Shown piece by piece: positions 41,416 to 52,650 of a stretch of 64,000 nucleotides of DNA (the stretch's first letter is position 1; the number at the start of each line of letters is the position of its first letter). A program made the position numbers and the translations under genes. Source of the stretch: UBA1479 sp040216635 (lineage in GTDB: Bacteria; Pseudomonadota; Alphaproteobacteria; Rhodospirillales; Casp-alpha2); assembly GCA_040216635.1 (NCBI GenBank), contig JAVJOU010000026.1:1-64000 (forward strand). Direction: 5' to 3'. The notes below the pieces were generated by a model. That model ran no database searches and was not told the DNA's origin. It worked only from the letters and a program-made list of their open reading frames with translations.

Positions 41416-43317
41416 TTAAGCCAGGGATATGGCGCGTTCTTGCTGCGGCAGGACAATGATGACCGTGGTGCCCTGCCCCAGCTCGCTGGTGATCTCAATC
41501 GATCCGCCGTGCAGTTCCACCAAGGAACGCGAAATCGCAAGCCCCAGCCCCCACCCCTTTTCGCTGGAATAGGGCGATTGCGGGCCGCCTGAAAACGGTT
41601 TAGCGATTTCATCCAGCCGTTCTTCCGGAATGCCGATGCCCGTATCGGAGACCTCGATGCGCTGGGCATCCGCCAATTGCTCCACAACCATCGAAATACG
41701 CCCGTCACGCCCCGTGAATTTCACGGCATTGGACAACAGATTCAGCAGCGTTTGTTTGATAGCGCGGCGGTCCACGGGAAGATGCGGAAGCCCATCTGGA
41801 ACCCGGATTTCCAGCTCGATACCCTTGCCGCGAACGACCTCGGCCATGGTATTGGCGCAATCTTCGACGATATCGCTTAAGGATTCCGGGGCCAGGCTGA
41901 CCTCCAGCTTGCCCGCCTCGATCGCCGAAATGTCGAGCAGGTCGTTGACAAGGTCGAGCAGATGGCCGGCGCTATCATGGATGTCGCGGGCGTATTCCTG
42001 GCGCTTTTCAGCCAACGGCGCCGCCAGATAGTCGTTCGCCAGAATATCTGAAAACCCCAGGATCGCATTCAGCGGCGTGCGCAATTCATGGCTCATGGCG
42101 GCGAGAAATTCAGATTTGGCGCGGTTCGCCTGTTCGGCGGCACGCAGGGCCTTGTCCCGCGACAGTTGGACCAGGCGCTGTTCGGTCACGTCCGTGCCCG
42201 TTCCGCGGTAACCGGCAAACCGGCCCCGTTCGTCGAATAACGGTTTGCCGCTGATCCGCGCCGTGCGCAATTCACCTTCGCGGTCCTTGAACTGATATTC
42301 GAAATCACGGAACGGTTGATGGCGTTCCAAATCGTCCAGGTGCTTATTCCATTTGACCTGATCCACGCTCATTCCGGCGATGTCGGACCGCCGCAGGCCG
42401 ATATTGATCGACGGATCAAAGCCCGTGATCTCGCCGGCACGGCGGGAGAAATAACTGAACCGAAGGTTCTCATCCATTTCCCACAGCCAGTCGGATGCAA
42501 CCTCGGCGAAGTCCCGGAACCGCGCCTCGCTTTCGGCAAGTTTTTTCTGGGCCGTGACCTGTTCGGTCAGGTCGACACTGACCGATCCCACCTTGGTGAT
42601 GGTGCCGGACCGGTCATAGATCGGAAACTTGGTGATATTCAGAATGCGCAATTCGCCGTTGACGCATTTGCGTTCCACCTGGCGGCTAAGTGTCCGCCCG
42701 GACCGCAGCACGAGTTCTTCCTGGCGGTTCATGAAGGCGGCTTCTTTAGATGATTGGAAATCTTCGATTTCATCGGAACGCCGCCCGACCATGGTTTCCA
42801 TGTCAAAACCGTACCATTCCATATAGGTGCGGTTCGGCCGTTCGATGATGTGTTCGCCATCCTTGATCAATAAGGCAACGGGTACGTTATCGAACACGGA
42901 CTGCAGGATGCTTTCACTGTCTTCAAGGGCTTGGCGCTGACGGTCCAGAACCGTTGTTTGATGCACCATGCGCAGAACCGTTATCACCAACCCCGCCAAG
43001 ACAAGGGCCGCCGACGCAGCGATCACGAACCAGCTGGCCGTCGAACCCAGGGGGGCCGCCGCCGCCAAGGCCTGAACAAGAGCTTCCGCCTCGGGCCGGC
43101 CGCCCGTGACGTAAAGGTCCGCAGAATAAAGAAGAATACCCGCCCACAGGCCGGCCAAAATCAACACGACGCCAAGCGTCGCCCCTGCGCGGCGTAGTTC
43201 ATTGAACCGCCGGATAGCGACGAACGTCCCGGCAACGGCGATAATGATCAGCAGGCACTCGACAGCGACCAGAACCCGCCAAGATGTGGATGCGCTGATG
43301 ATTTCCGTACCCTGCAT
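41416..43317 (-). CDS. Membrane sensor histidine kinase with two PAS domains
   Basis: A 633-residue hybrid-less kinase. Three hydrophobic segments lie in the first 125 residues (VLVAVECLLIIIAVAGTFVA, LGVVLILAGLWAGILLY, WFVIAASAALVLAGLVITVL). Two PAS domains follow (LQSVFDNVPVALLIKDG, then FRDFAEVASDWLWEMDEN) with a PAC motif, next the phospho-acceptor H-box MSHELRTPLNAILGFSDI and the ATPase domain (NLLSNAVKF, SDTGIGIPEERL, GWGLGLAISRSLV). The H-box resembles that of the PleC/DivJ group, but this alone does not show a cell-cycle role. No response regulator is adjacent, so its partner is unknown. Confidence 0.92.
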   Translation of the reverse strand: MQGTEIISASTSWRVLVAVECLLIIIAVAGTFVAIRRFNELRRAGATLGVVLILAGLWAGILLYSADLYVTGGRPEAEALVQALAAAAPLGSTASWFVIAASAALVLAGLVITVLRMVHQTTVLDRQRQALEDSESILQSVFDNVPVALLIKDGEHIIERPNRTYMEWYGFDMETMVGRRSDEIEDFQSSKEAAFMNRQEELVLRSGRTLSRQVERKCVNGELRILNITKFPIYDRSGTITKVGSVSVDLTEQVTAQKKLAESEARFRDFAEVASDWLWEMDENLRFSYFSRRAGEITGFDPSINIGLRRSDIAGMSVDQVKWNKHLDDLERHQPFRDFEYQFKDREGELRTARISGKPLFDERGRFAGYRGTGTDVTEQRLVQLSRDKALRAAEQANRAKSEFLAAMSHELRTPLNAILGFSDILANDYLAAPLAEKRQEYARDIHDSAGHLLDLVNDLLDISAIEAGKLEVSLAPESLSDIVEDCANTMAEVVRGKGIELEIRVPDGLPHLPVDRRAIKQTLLNLLSNAVKFTGRDGRISMVVEQLADAQRIEVSDTGIGIPEERLDEIAKPFSGGPQSPYSSEKGWGLGLAISRSLVELHGGSIEITSELGQGTTVIIVLPQQERAISLA

Positions 43318-43366
43318 GAATGCTCCCCCCAGAACATGCGATGCATGTCCCTATTCTAGCGCAGGT

Positions 43367-44107
43367 TTATTCGATAATCGTCACTCCGCCTCGGAAGGTA
43401 AAGGTTCCTGATTTGGACATGCCGATGATAACGCAGCCGTCACCCTGATTATAAACTTGCCATCCGCGCAGCAGAATCGACTGACCCTTCGGTATGGGCT
43501 GCAGGGTCGAGACCTTTCCCAGGTTCTCGATCACCCCTTTTCCTTCCGGGTCCGCCGTCAGAAAGTATCGACCGGATTTATCCGCGTTGAACTGGGCTTT
43601 TTGACAGACGTAAACGTGACGAGCGTGGTGGGACAGGCGTTCCATATATGCCACGGCCTTGGCAAATTGGATGCAGCGTTCCGTGACCTGTTCGTCGGAC
43701 GCGAATTTGGACAGGCCGACCAATTGGCGCTGCGTGAACTCCGTGTACACGACACCTGCGGGAATTCGATATTGTTCCCTGATCTGTGCACAGGCATCGA
43801 AATCTTGAACCTTGAACCCTTCCTTGGCGGCCCGTTTGGCGAATTTATTCGCCTTGGACGCCAACGCCTTGGCCTGTTTATCCAAGGCCGCCTGCTGATC
43901 CTGGGCGACATGACCTAAAACCTGATAGGCGTACCACCCCATCAGGCCGACCAGAGGAACGACAAAGATCAGGATAACGCCCCAGAAAAAGCTCTTGGGC
44001 AGGCCTTTCTTGCCGTTCTTCTTGCCTTTGCCCTTACCTTTGGCTTTCGCCTTGGGGGCAGGCTTTTTCGGCTGTTGTTCCGCTTCAGGTGGTTTCTGTT
44101 CCGCCAT
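43367..44107 (-). CDS. Membrane-anchored uncharacterised protein
   Basis: A 246-residue protein. The first 45 residues are very rich in Lys, Pro and Ala (MAEQKPPEAEQQPKKPAPKA, then KGKGKGKKNGKKG). A single membrane segment follows (FFWGVILIFVVPLVGLMGWY), then a coiled-coil-like Lys/Ala helix and a globular, probably periplasmic, domain with four or five cysteines (DACAQIREQY, TERCIQFAK, YVCQKAQF, GDGCVIIG). The start at 44107 begins at the Lys-rich stretch. I do not recognise the family. It is convergent with neither neighbour and lies 49 bases from the kinase gene on the same strand. Confidence 0.78.
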   Translation of the reverse strand: MAEQKPPEAEQQPKKPAPKAKAKGKGKGKKNGKKGLPKSFFWGVILIFVVPLVGLMGWYAYQVLGHVAQDQQAALDKQAKALASKANKFAKRAAKEGFKVQDFDACAQIREQYRIPAGVVYTEFTQRQLVGLSKFASDEQVTERCIQFAKAVAYMERLSHHARHVYVCQKAQFNADKSGRYFLTADPEGKGVIENLGKVSTLQPIPKGQSILLRGWQVYNQGDGCVIIGMSKSGTFTFRGGVTIIE

Positions 44108-44265
44108 GGTTCTGCTGTATCCGGGGCATGCCTCTCGGGTTTTTCCGCGCCGGAGCCTAGACGCCAAGACTTACAATAGCCTTAAATTTTGGACCATTAC
44201 AGCCTTTCAGCCACGCTATTCGCGCCATTGACCAAGACCGGGGCGGGCCCCATTCTGGCGCCGCC

Positions 44266-45279
44266 ATGCTGTTGATCGATTTCATTGGGGGAGATGCATC
44301 TTTTGATCCCCTGGTTTTGCTGCTGCTTGCCCTGTTGCTGGATGCCTACCTCGGCGATACGCCCTGGCTGTTCAAGCGGTGGAAGCATCCGGTGGCCCAT
44401 CTGGGTGCGTTGATCGATTGGCTGGACCGTAAGCTCAACCGCGAAACACGGCCCGAAATGGACCGCGCCGTGCGCGGTGCCATCGCGGTGCTTGCCGTCA
44501 TCACGGTTGCCGGGGGGCTTGGCCTGGGGATCGCCTGGCTGTCCTTCGTCCATCCCCTGGGCTGGACCATCGAGCTGTTCTGCGTTGTCCTTTTGATCGC
44601 GCAGCGCGGGCTTTACGACCATGTGCGGGCGGTCCGCCAGGGATTGGACGACAACCTGGAAGCAGGACGCCGGGCCGTATCTCATATTGTCGGGCGCGAC
44701 CCCAACCAATTGGACAGCCACGGCGTGGCCCGCGCGGCCATCGAATCGACGGCCGAGAATTATTGCGACGGGGTCGTCGCACCGGTGTTCTTCTACGTGC
44801 TGTTCGGCGCCCCCGGCCTGTTCGTCTACAAAGCGGTCAACACCATGGACAGCATGATCGGCCACCGCACGCCCAAATACCGGGCTTTCGGCATGACGGC
44901 GGCGCGGCTGGACGACGTGTTGAACCTGATCCCGGCGCGCCTTTCGGGCCTGTTTATCTGTTTGGGTGCCCCCTTTGCCCCCGGCGGCAAACCATGGCAG
45001 GCGGTCAAGACCATGTTGCGCGACGCGGGCAAGCACCGGTCGATGAACGCCGGCTGGCCCGAAGGGGCCATGGCCGGTGCCTTGGGCCTGGCCCTGGCCG
45101 GTCCTCGGCGCTATGCCCAGGACATCGCGCGCGACCCCTGGATCGGCACCGGCACCGCCCAGGCGACAGCTGCGGATATCGGCCGGGCCCTGTATCTTTA
45201 CGCCGTCGCATGCCTGATCAATGCGGGCTGGGTCGCGGCCGTCGCCATGGTGCGGTTCTCGTTGCCGACCGCTGCATAG
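44266..45279 (+). CDS. cbiB: Adenosylcobinamide-phosphate synthase CbiB/CobD
   Basis: Integral membrane enzyme that attaches aminopropanol phosphate to adenosylcobyric acid in cobalamin synthesis. The 337 residues are largely hydrophobic. Diagnostic blocks are LLLDAYLGDTPWLFKRWKHP, HPVAHLGALIDWL, RDPNQLDSHGVARAAIESTA, ENYCDGVVAPVFFYVLFGAP and YKAVNTMDSMIGHRTPKYRA. No other cobalamin gene and no B12 riboswitch is visible nearby. It can supply cofactor for the mutase at 16926. Confidence 0.94.
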   Translation: MLLIDFIGGDASFDPLVLLLLALLLDAYLGDTPWLFKRWKHPVAHLGALIDWLDRKLNRETRPEMDRAVRGAIAVLAVITVAGGLGLGIAWLSFVHPLGWTIELFCVVLLIAQRGLYDHVRAVRQGLDDNLEAGRRAVSHIVGRDPNQLDSHGVARAAIESTAENYCDGVVAPVFFYVLFGAPGLFVYKAVNTMDSMIGHRTPKYRAFGMTAARLDDVLNLIPARLSGLFICLGAPFAPGGKPWQAVKTMLRDAGKHRSMNAGWPEGAMAGALGLALAGPRRYAQDIARDPWIGTGTAQATAADIGRALYLYAVACLINAGWVAAVAMVRFSLPTAA

Positions 45280-45280
45280 C

Positions 45281-45340
45281 CATTCTGCAAACGGCTCCAT
45301 AAACTGGCCGTTGCCGCCCTACCCCCACCTATGCAGAATG
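45281..45340. repeat. Nested inverted repeats between cbiB and the CoA ligase gene
   Basis: CATTCTGCA (45281-45289) is complementary to TGCAGAATG (45332-45340). Inside it AACGGC (45290-45295) pairs with GCCGTT (45307-45312). The elements start right after the cbiB stop. No T run follows, so an operator or RNA structure is possible. Confidence 0.45.
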
Positions 45341-45395
45341 CGCAAAACCGCGCCGCCGGAAATTAACCGGCCAACAGGGAGGCCCTTTGCCCGCC

Positions 45396-47362
<1,967 letters not shown>

Positions 47363-47366
<4 letters not shown>

Positions 47367-48283
47367 GCTTCAGCCCGGTCGGGCCGTGATTCGAACTGCG
47401 CGACTTCGCCCAGCAGCCAGTCACGGAACCGGCGACATTCAGGCGTTTCCGCGCGTCCCGGCGCCGCCAGCAGGTAATAGGCCGGCTGCAGGCTCAGGGA
47501 CGGACCGAAAAGGACGACCAAACGCCCCGCATCGATGTCGTCGGCCGCCAAGGACCATCTGCCCAGCGCCACACCCGCCCCGGCAATGGCCGCCTGCAGA
47601 ACGTTCTCCGAGGCGGTGAATCTGGGGCCGTCGGCGACGTCCAGGTCCGGAACCCCCGCGGCCACGAACCACGACTGCCAATCGGGCGCCAGTGGATCGA
47701 ACGCCATCGAATCGTCATGCAACAGGGTAAAGCGGCGCAGGTCGCGGGGGCCGTCAAGCGGCAGACCGTCTGCCAGCAGCGACGGCGCCGCCAACGGCAC
47801 CACCATTTCATCGAACAGGCGCTGCGCCGCCAAACCCGGATAATGTCCCATGCCGAAACGGATCGCCATGTCGGCATCGCCGGCAATCAGATCGGCCCGA
47901 TCACGGGTTGCGACGATCTGCACCTGTAGACCGGCAGGTTGGCGTTCCAGACGCGGGATCAGCCATTTCATGGCGAAGGACGGCACGCAGGACAGCACCA
48001 GGGGCCCCGGTTTCGCCGGACGTATGCGGTCGACGGCACCGGCCAGTTCTTCGAATCCTCGGCGGATACCCGGATAGGCGGCACGCGCCGCCGGTGTCGG
48101 CGACACCGCCCGCACATCGCGGCGGAACAAGGGCTGTCCCAGCACCTCTTCCAGCAACTTGATCTGATGACTGACCGCCGAGGGCGTGACGTTCAATTCC
48201 CGCGCAGCCGCAAGGAAACTTTCGTAACGGAACGCGGCTTCGAACGCGCGCAAGGCTTTCAGGGGCGGTAATTTCACAATCAT
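47363..48283 (-). CDS. LysR-family regulator (GcvA-like), divergent from enoyl-CoA hydratase
   Basis: A 306-residue LysR regulator. The HTH is LKALRAFEAAFRYESFLAAA followed by RELNVTPSAVSHQIKLLEEV, typical of the GcvA-like branch. The effector domain runs from about residue 95 (LVLSCVPSFAMKWLIPRLER) to the end. It is divergent from the enoyl-CoA hydratase gene and a TTGA-N11-TCAA box lies next to its start, so it probably controls itself and that gene. Confidence 0.93.
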
Positions 48284-48285
48284 GG

Positions 48286-48304
48286 TTGAATTTAATTAAC
48301 TCAA
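48286..48304. promoter_or_regulatory. LysR-type box
   Basis: TTGA-N11-TCAA (48286-48289 and 48301-48304), a palindromic T-N11-A motif, lies three bases from the LysR start codon in the AT-rich 141-base divergent region. A second TTGAATT follows at 48308-48314. Confidence 0.6.
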
Positions 48305-48424
48305 AAATTGAATTCTCTGCGTTTGTGAACATGACTTTCAGCGGCGTATGGATATTACACATCAATATTAAATAAACATAATTGATTCAATCAGATCAGC
48401 CAAACGATCGAAAGGACCCCCGCA

Positions 48425-49222
48425 ATGACAACCGACCCCGTCCTGTACAGTCAGCGTCACAACCTGGCTATCTTGACCCTGAACCGCCCCGATCAACTGA
48501 ATGCCCTGAACTACGCCCTGATCGGCGGTCTTATGACCCATCTCGACACCATTGAACGCGACGATGCCATCCGCGCGGTGATCGTCACCGGGTCCGGGGA
48601 CCGCGCTTTCAGCGCCGGGGCCGATATCAAAGAATTCGCCCATTCGGTGGCTGCCGGGGTCGAGGTCGCATTACGTGATTTCGTTGCCCGGGGGCAGGCC
48701 TTGACCTCGCGCATCGAACGCTTCCCCAAACCCATTATCGGTGCCGTCAACGGTCTGGCGTTCGGCGGTGGGTGCGAAATCCTGGAAGCTATGCCGCTCG
48801 CCGTGGCGGCCGACACCGCAACCTTCGCCAAACCGGAAATCAATCTGGGCTTCCCGCCACCGTTCGGCGGCACCCAGCGCTTGCCCCGCCTGATCGGACG
48901 CAAACGGGCGCTGGAAATGATCCTGACCGGCGACCCCATAACGGCGGCCGAAGCTTTTCAGGCCGGCCTGGTCAATCGGGTCGTTCCTTTATCGAAACTT
49001 ATTTCTGAAGCGGAAAAGCTGGCGCTGCGGATTGCCGAGAAGGCGCCGGTCAGCGTCGCCGCCAGCCTGATCGCCGTGACCCGGGGCATCAACCTGTCGA
49101 TCGACGAAGGCCTGGCCGTCGAGGCCGCACAATTTGCCCGCGCCGCCGCAACCGACGCCGTGGCACAGGGCATCGGCAGCTTTCTCGACCGCTCGAATGC
49201 CCGCCAAGGAGCCGCGGAATGA
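48425..49222 (+). CDS. Enoyl-CoA hydratase/isomerase family protein
   Basis: A 265-residue crotonase-fold enzyme. The oxyanion and CoA region is GDRAFSAGADIKEFAHS, and both catalytic glutamates of hydratases are present: in AFGGGCEILEAM and in AKPEINLGFPPPFGGTQRLP. Hydration of a trans-2-enoyl-CoA is therefore likely. Its stop overlaps the following DUF1330 gene by four bases (ATGA), so they are co-translated. It is under the divergent LysR regulator by position. Confidence 0.93.
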   Translation: MTTDPVLYSQRHNLAILTLNRPDQLNALNYALIGGLMTHLDTIERDDAIRAVIVTGSGDRAFSAGADIKEFAHSVAAGVEVALRDFVARGQALTSRIERFPKPIIGAVNGLAFGGGCEILEAMPLAVAADTATFAKPEINLGFPPPFGGTQRLPRLIGRKRALEMILTGDPITAAEAFQAGLVNRVVPLSKLISEAEKLALRIAEKAPVSVAASLIAVTRGINLSIDEGLAVEAAQFARAAATDAVAQGIGSFLDRSNARQGAAE

Positions 49223-49659
49223 GCCACAAAGCCTTTACCAAGGACGGATTTCGCCGGTTCCGTGACAACGACCGCCCCGGGCCCGTCCATATGCTGAACC
49301 TGATCAAACTGCGCCCACAGGCGGATTACGGCAGCGACGGCCCGCCGGACGGCAGAACGCGTTCGGGGAAAGAAGCCTATGCTGCTTATGGGCGGGAAAG
49401 CGCGCCGGTGCTGTCCCGCCTTGGCGGGCGCATCGTATGGCGTGGACGGCTGGAACAGACCCTGATCGGGCCCGACAACGAAGACTGGGATATCTGTTTC
49501 ATCGCAGAATACCCGAGCCCCCAGGCTTTTGCCGAAATGGTGTTCGACCCCGATTACCGACACGCCATGATTCACCGGCAGGCCGCGATTGCCGATTCCA
49601 GACTGGTCAGGCTGTCCCCCATGGTGCCGGGCCATGGGTTCGCCGACCCGGAGGAATGA
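49219..49659 (+). CDS. DUF1330 domain protein
   Basis: A 146-residue ferredoxin-like (dimeric alpha-beta barrel) protein. GPVHMLNLIKLRPQADYGSD, YAAYGRESAPVLSRLGGRIV and FIAEYPSPQAFAEMVFDPDY are the DUF1330 pattern. Members have no established reaction. It is translationally coupled to the enoyl-CoA hydratase, which suggests a role in the same acyl-CoA route. Confidence 0.87.
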   Translation: MSHKAFTKDGFRRFRDNDRPGPVHMLNLIKLRPQADYGSDGPPDGRTRSGKEAYAAYGRESAPVLSRLGGRIVWRGRLEQTLIGPDNEDWDICFIAEYPSPQAFAEMVFDPDYRHAMIHRQAAIADSRLVRLSPMVPGHGFADPEE

Positions 49660-49662
49660 CCG

Positions 49663-50079
49663 TTAGGGGCCTTCGAACCGCTGGCCGGAAATGGCCGGAT
49701 GGAAGATCGGCTGGATCACGTTGCCCGCCGGGTCGGTACAATGGAACGACCGGGCCCCGTCGAAATGGTCCGACGGCGTGTCCAAAAGGTTGACGCCTTT
49801 CGCTTTCATAAAGTCGTACCAAGCCTGCAGGTCTTCCTTGGTATCGACCACGAAGCCGAAGTGATCCATGGGCCGCTTGGCGGGCGGGGCCTCGCCCGGC
49901 CGGGCCCGGCCGAGCGACAGGTTGTCATTGCCGAGCGTCAGGTAGACCAAGTCGTCGTTGAACCGGCTGAGCTCCCGCATGCCCAGGATATCGCGATAAA
50001 ACCGTTCGCAGTCGTCGAAATTTTCGACCACCAGGGCAAGATGGCGCAGACCGTTCAAGGGGGGCGGAGTGGTCGTCAT
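49663..50079 (-). CDS. VOC-family (glyoxalase/dioxygenase fold) protein
   Basis: A 138-residue metal-dependent VOC protein with two beta-alpha-beta3 units. The first opens GLRHLALVVENFDDCERFYR, and HFGFVVDTKEDLQAW and CTDPAGNVIQPIFHP come from the second. His near the start, His in the MDHFGFVV segment and a late residue would hold the metal; the usual final Glu is replaced by Gln in NVIQ. It is convergent with the DUF1330 gene (3-base gap). The substrate is unknown. Confidence 0.88.
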   Translation of the reverse strand: MTTTPPPLNGLRHLALVVENFDDCERFYRDILGMRELSRFNDDLVYLTLGNDNLSLGRARPGEAPPAKRPMDHFGFVVDTKEDLQAWYDFMKAKGVNLLDTPSDHFDGARSFHCTDPAGNVIQPIFHPAISGQRFEGP

Positions 50080-50158
50080 GGAAAGTCTCCTTGGGCTTTT
50101 GTCTTCTGCTATCCGCAGTCACCGATGGGCCGAGAATACGCCCGGCCGGCACCGGACG

Positions 50159-51046
50159 TCACGCCTCCTCGAACTCATCAAGCAACCATTCCCGGAACGC
50201 GCGGATCTTGGGCCGGTCCTCCGTGCCCTCGACGCAGGCCAGATAATAGGCCTGCGGTGCCGGCAGGGCGAACTCGAAGGGCCGCACCAAACGGCCTTCG
50301 GCCAGGTCGTCGGCGACCATCACGCTGCGCCCCAAGGCGACGCCTTCGCCCGCGCGGGCGGCCAGCAACACCAGATTGGAATGGGTATAGCCGGGCCCCC
50401 GTTCGGGATTGACCTCATCGCAGCCGACGGCCTCCAGCCAGTCGCGCCAGTCGACGGGCATTTCGTCATGCAGCAGGGTGTAATGGACAAGGTCGCAGGG
50501 CTCGTTCAACGGCACACCACCTGCGATCAGGCTTGGCGCGCAGACGGGAAACAGTTCTTCCGTACGCAGCAAGGTCACCATCAAGCCCGACCAGTTGCCC
50601 CGGCCGTACCGGATGGCAACGTCCACGCCTTCCCGCGCCAAATCGACCATGCGGTCGCTCATCACCAGGCGCACGTCGATATCGGGGTGGGATTGACGGA
50701 ACCGGCCCAGGCGCGGCACCAGCCAGGATTGGGCGAAGGAATCCATGGTCGTGACCGTCAGCACGCCTTCCTGGTCCTGGCGCTGCACCCGGTTCACGGC
50801 CGTGGTCAGGATGTCCATGGCTTCGCGCACTTCGGGAAACAATATCTGCCCGGCTTCGGTCAGGACCAGGGCACGGCTGAGGCGCCGGAACAGGGGAAAG
50901 CCAAGCCAGTCTTCCAACCCCCTGATCTGATGGCTGACCGCCGCCTGGGTCACGCTGAGCTCGTCCGCCGCCTGGGTAAAGCTGAGATGGCGGGCCGCGG
51001 CCTCGAACGCGCGCAGGGCGTTCAGCGGCGGAAGACGGCGGGACAT
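50159..51046 (-). CDS. LysR-family regulator (GcvA-like)
   Basis: A 295-residue regulator with HTH LNALRAFEAAARHLSFTQAA and DELSVTQAAVSHQIRGLEDW, and an effector domain from about residue 93 (VLTVTTMDSFAQSWLVPRLG). It is very similar in design to the LysR gene at 47363 but not a recent duplicate. The AT-rich divergent region to the DUF1127 gene carries a CTTATC-A-GATAAG palindrome that it might bind. Its target is not clear. Confidence 0.92.
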   Translation of the reverse strand: MSRRLPPLNALRAFEAAARHLSFTQAADELSVTQAAVSHQIRGLEDWLGFPLFRRLSRALVLTEAGQILFPEVREAMDILTTAVNRVQRQDQEGVLTVTTMDSFAQSWLVPRLGRFRQSHPDIDVRLVMSDRMVDLAREGVDVAIRYGRGNWSGLMVTLLRTEELFPVCAPSLIAGGVPLNEPCDLVHYTLLHDEMPVDWRDWLEAVGCDEVNPERGPGYTHSNLVLLAARAGEGVALGRSVMVADDLAEGRLVRPFEFALPAPQAYYLACVEGTEDRPKIRAFREWLLDEFEEA

Positions 51047-51315
51047 GATTGTATCATAACATTAAATTTCCTTATCAGATAAGTTTCATTCCGGACCTAT
51101 AAGATTTTAACTAATTAATTTATATATATTTAATTATTGTATTGATACATATGCATAATATTTTCTAATTCATATAAGAATTTTTGTCGTTTGTGAACAG
51201 ACATTGTCCTGGCCTATTCAGGTTCTGCGCCGACCATCGCGCAACGACCCAACCGACTTGATCTCAACCCGCCCGGACGACCGTTCGCCCCGGCATCGAA
51301 ACAAGGACAGGACCC
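51047..51315. other. AT-rich divergent intergenic region
   Basis: The stretch 51047-51190 is strikingly AT-rich (runs such as TTAATTTATATATATTTAAT) in a GC-rich window. It separates the LysR gene and the DUF1127 gene and probably holds both promoters. No gene or RNA is recognised in it. Confidence 0.6.
51071..51083. promoter_or_regulatory. Palindrome CTTATC-A-GATAAG
   Basis: A perfect 6-1-6 palindrome 25 bases before the LysR start codon in the AT-rich region. It is a reasonable candidate LysR operator, but this is inference from position. Confidence 0.45.
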
Positions 51316-51567
51316 ATGACTTCGTCTTCGACGACATCGCAGGCCGCCGCCCGCCCGGGCCTGTTTCCTCTCGGACAGGCCCTCGCTTCGCTTTTCGCAT
51401 CGACCGCCCAGGCGGTCTTCAACTTTCCTACCCTGCTGGTGGAATGGCAGAAACGGGACGAAATGCGCCGACATCTTTCCCAGATGGATCATCGGCTGCG
51501 CGAGGATGTCGGCCTGACATCCGCCGATATCCGGCGCGAGGTTGAAAAACCGTTCTGGATTTCCTGA
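51316..51567 (+). CDS. DUF1127 protein
   Basis: An 83-residue protein with the C-terminal DUF1127 (YjiS-like) motif, EMRRHLSQMDHRLREDVGLT followed by SADIRREVEKPFW, preceded by a hydrophobic helical segment. Small DUF1127 proteins in alphaproteobacteria bind RNA or join phosphate and carbon metabolism control, but this subgroup has no set function. The start lies after an AGGACAGGA stretch. It is expressed from the AT-rich region upstream. Confidence 0.85.
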   Translation: MTSSSTTSQAAARPGLFPLGQALASLFASTAQAVFNFPTLLVEWQKRDEMRRHLSQMDHRLREDVGLTSADIRREVEKPFWIS

Positions 51568-51652
51568 TCCAGCGATCTACACTTTCCCTGGCACATACTG
51601 TGCCCTCGGGCGGGGCCGGTCTCCTTGACCGGTCCCGTCTTCCGTTTTTCAG

Positions 51653-52615
51653 GTGCCGCATACCGCACCGCCGCCGCCGGGACCCGACGCCGTGATCCTG
51701 CTGCTTTACATCATCACCGTTTTCGCCTGGGGCCTCAGCTGGTACGGCGTGCAGCTGCAGCTGGGCGTGGTCGCCCCCGAAGTTTCCGTGTTCTACCGCT
51801 TCGCGATTTCGGCCATGGTGATGTATGCGTTCTGTCGTGTGACCAAGCGCGCCATCGATTTCAGCCTGCGCGATCATATATGGGTCGCCGTCCAAGGACT
51901 GTTCCTGTTCGGCAGCAATTTCTATCTGGTCTATCTGGGCGCGCAGTATCTGCCATCGGGTCTGGTATCGATTCTGTTTTCCCTGGTGATCGTCATGAAC
52001 GTCGCCGGGGGTGCGCTGGTCCTGCACAATCCGCTGGAGCCCCGCGTTCTGATCGGGGCCCTGTTCGGAATCGGCGGCATCGCCATCGTATTCTGGCCCG
52101 AACTGGCCGATTTCGACATCACCCAAGGCGGCGCCAAGGGCATGGTCCTTGTCCTTTGCGGCACGGCATCGGCGGCGACGGGCATGCTGATTTCGGCGCT
52201 CAATCAGCGCCGCGGGCTGGGCGTGGTGCGCACCAACACCATGGGCATGGTTTATGGGGCTCTGTTCTTTCTGGTCTATTGCCTGATGCGCGGCGCCGAA
52301 TTCCGCATGGAATGGACCGGCGCCTATATCGGCTCCCTGTTGTTCCTGTCGTTGGTTTCGACCGTCATCGCCTTCGCCACCTATCTGACCCTGGTCGGAC
52401 GCATCGGGCCTGAACGGGCGAGCTATTCATCCGTACTGTTTCCCCTGGTGGCGCTGACCGTATCGACCTTCATGGAAGATTTTCAGTGGACGACCGGTGC
52501 GATCGTCGGCGTAGGATGCGTCCTGGTCGGCAACCTGTTCGTCCTGACCCCGCCGGCCATGGTCGCCCGTTTGACGGGCCGCACGGCCCCTGACCCATCC
52601 CCCGCCCGGGATTGA
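51653..52615 (+). CDS. DMT-family transporter (EamA)
   Basis: A 320-residue inner-membrane protein with ten predicted helices in two EamA repeats. The first opens ILLLYIITVFAWGLSWYGVQ, the second has VLFPLVALTVSTFMEDFQWT with conserved Pro and Glu. Members export amino acids or other small metabolites. It starts at GTG (51653). The MFS gene begins 36 bases after its stop. Confidence 0.92.
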   Translation: MPHTAPPPPGPDAVILLLYIITVFAWGLSWYGVQLQLGVVAPEVSVFYRFAISAMVMYAFCRVTKRAIDFSLRDHIWVAVQGLFLFGSNFYLVYLGAQYLPSGLVSILFSLVIVMNVAGGALVLHNPLEPRVLIGALFGIGGIAIVFWPELADFDITQGGAKGMVLVLCGTASAATGMLISALNQRRGLGVVRTNTMGMVYGALFFLVYCLMRGAEFRMEWTGAYIGSLLFLSLVSTVIAFATYLTLVGRIGPERASYSSVLFPLVALTVSTFMEDFQWTTGAIVGVGCVLVGNLFVLTPPAMVARLTGRTAPDPSPARD

Positions 52616-52650
52616 ATTCGGATACGCCCAAGACATTTAAGGAACCCCCC

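Noticed and set aside
44108..44265. Cobalamin riboswitch before cbiB
   Set aside because: No B12 box (GCCACTG-type) or paired leader structure could be found in the 158-base gap.
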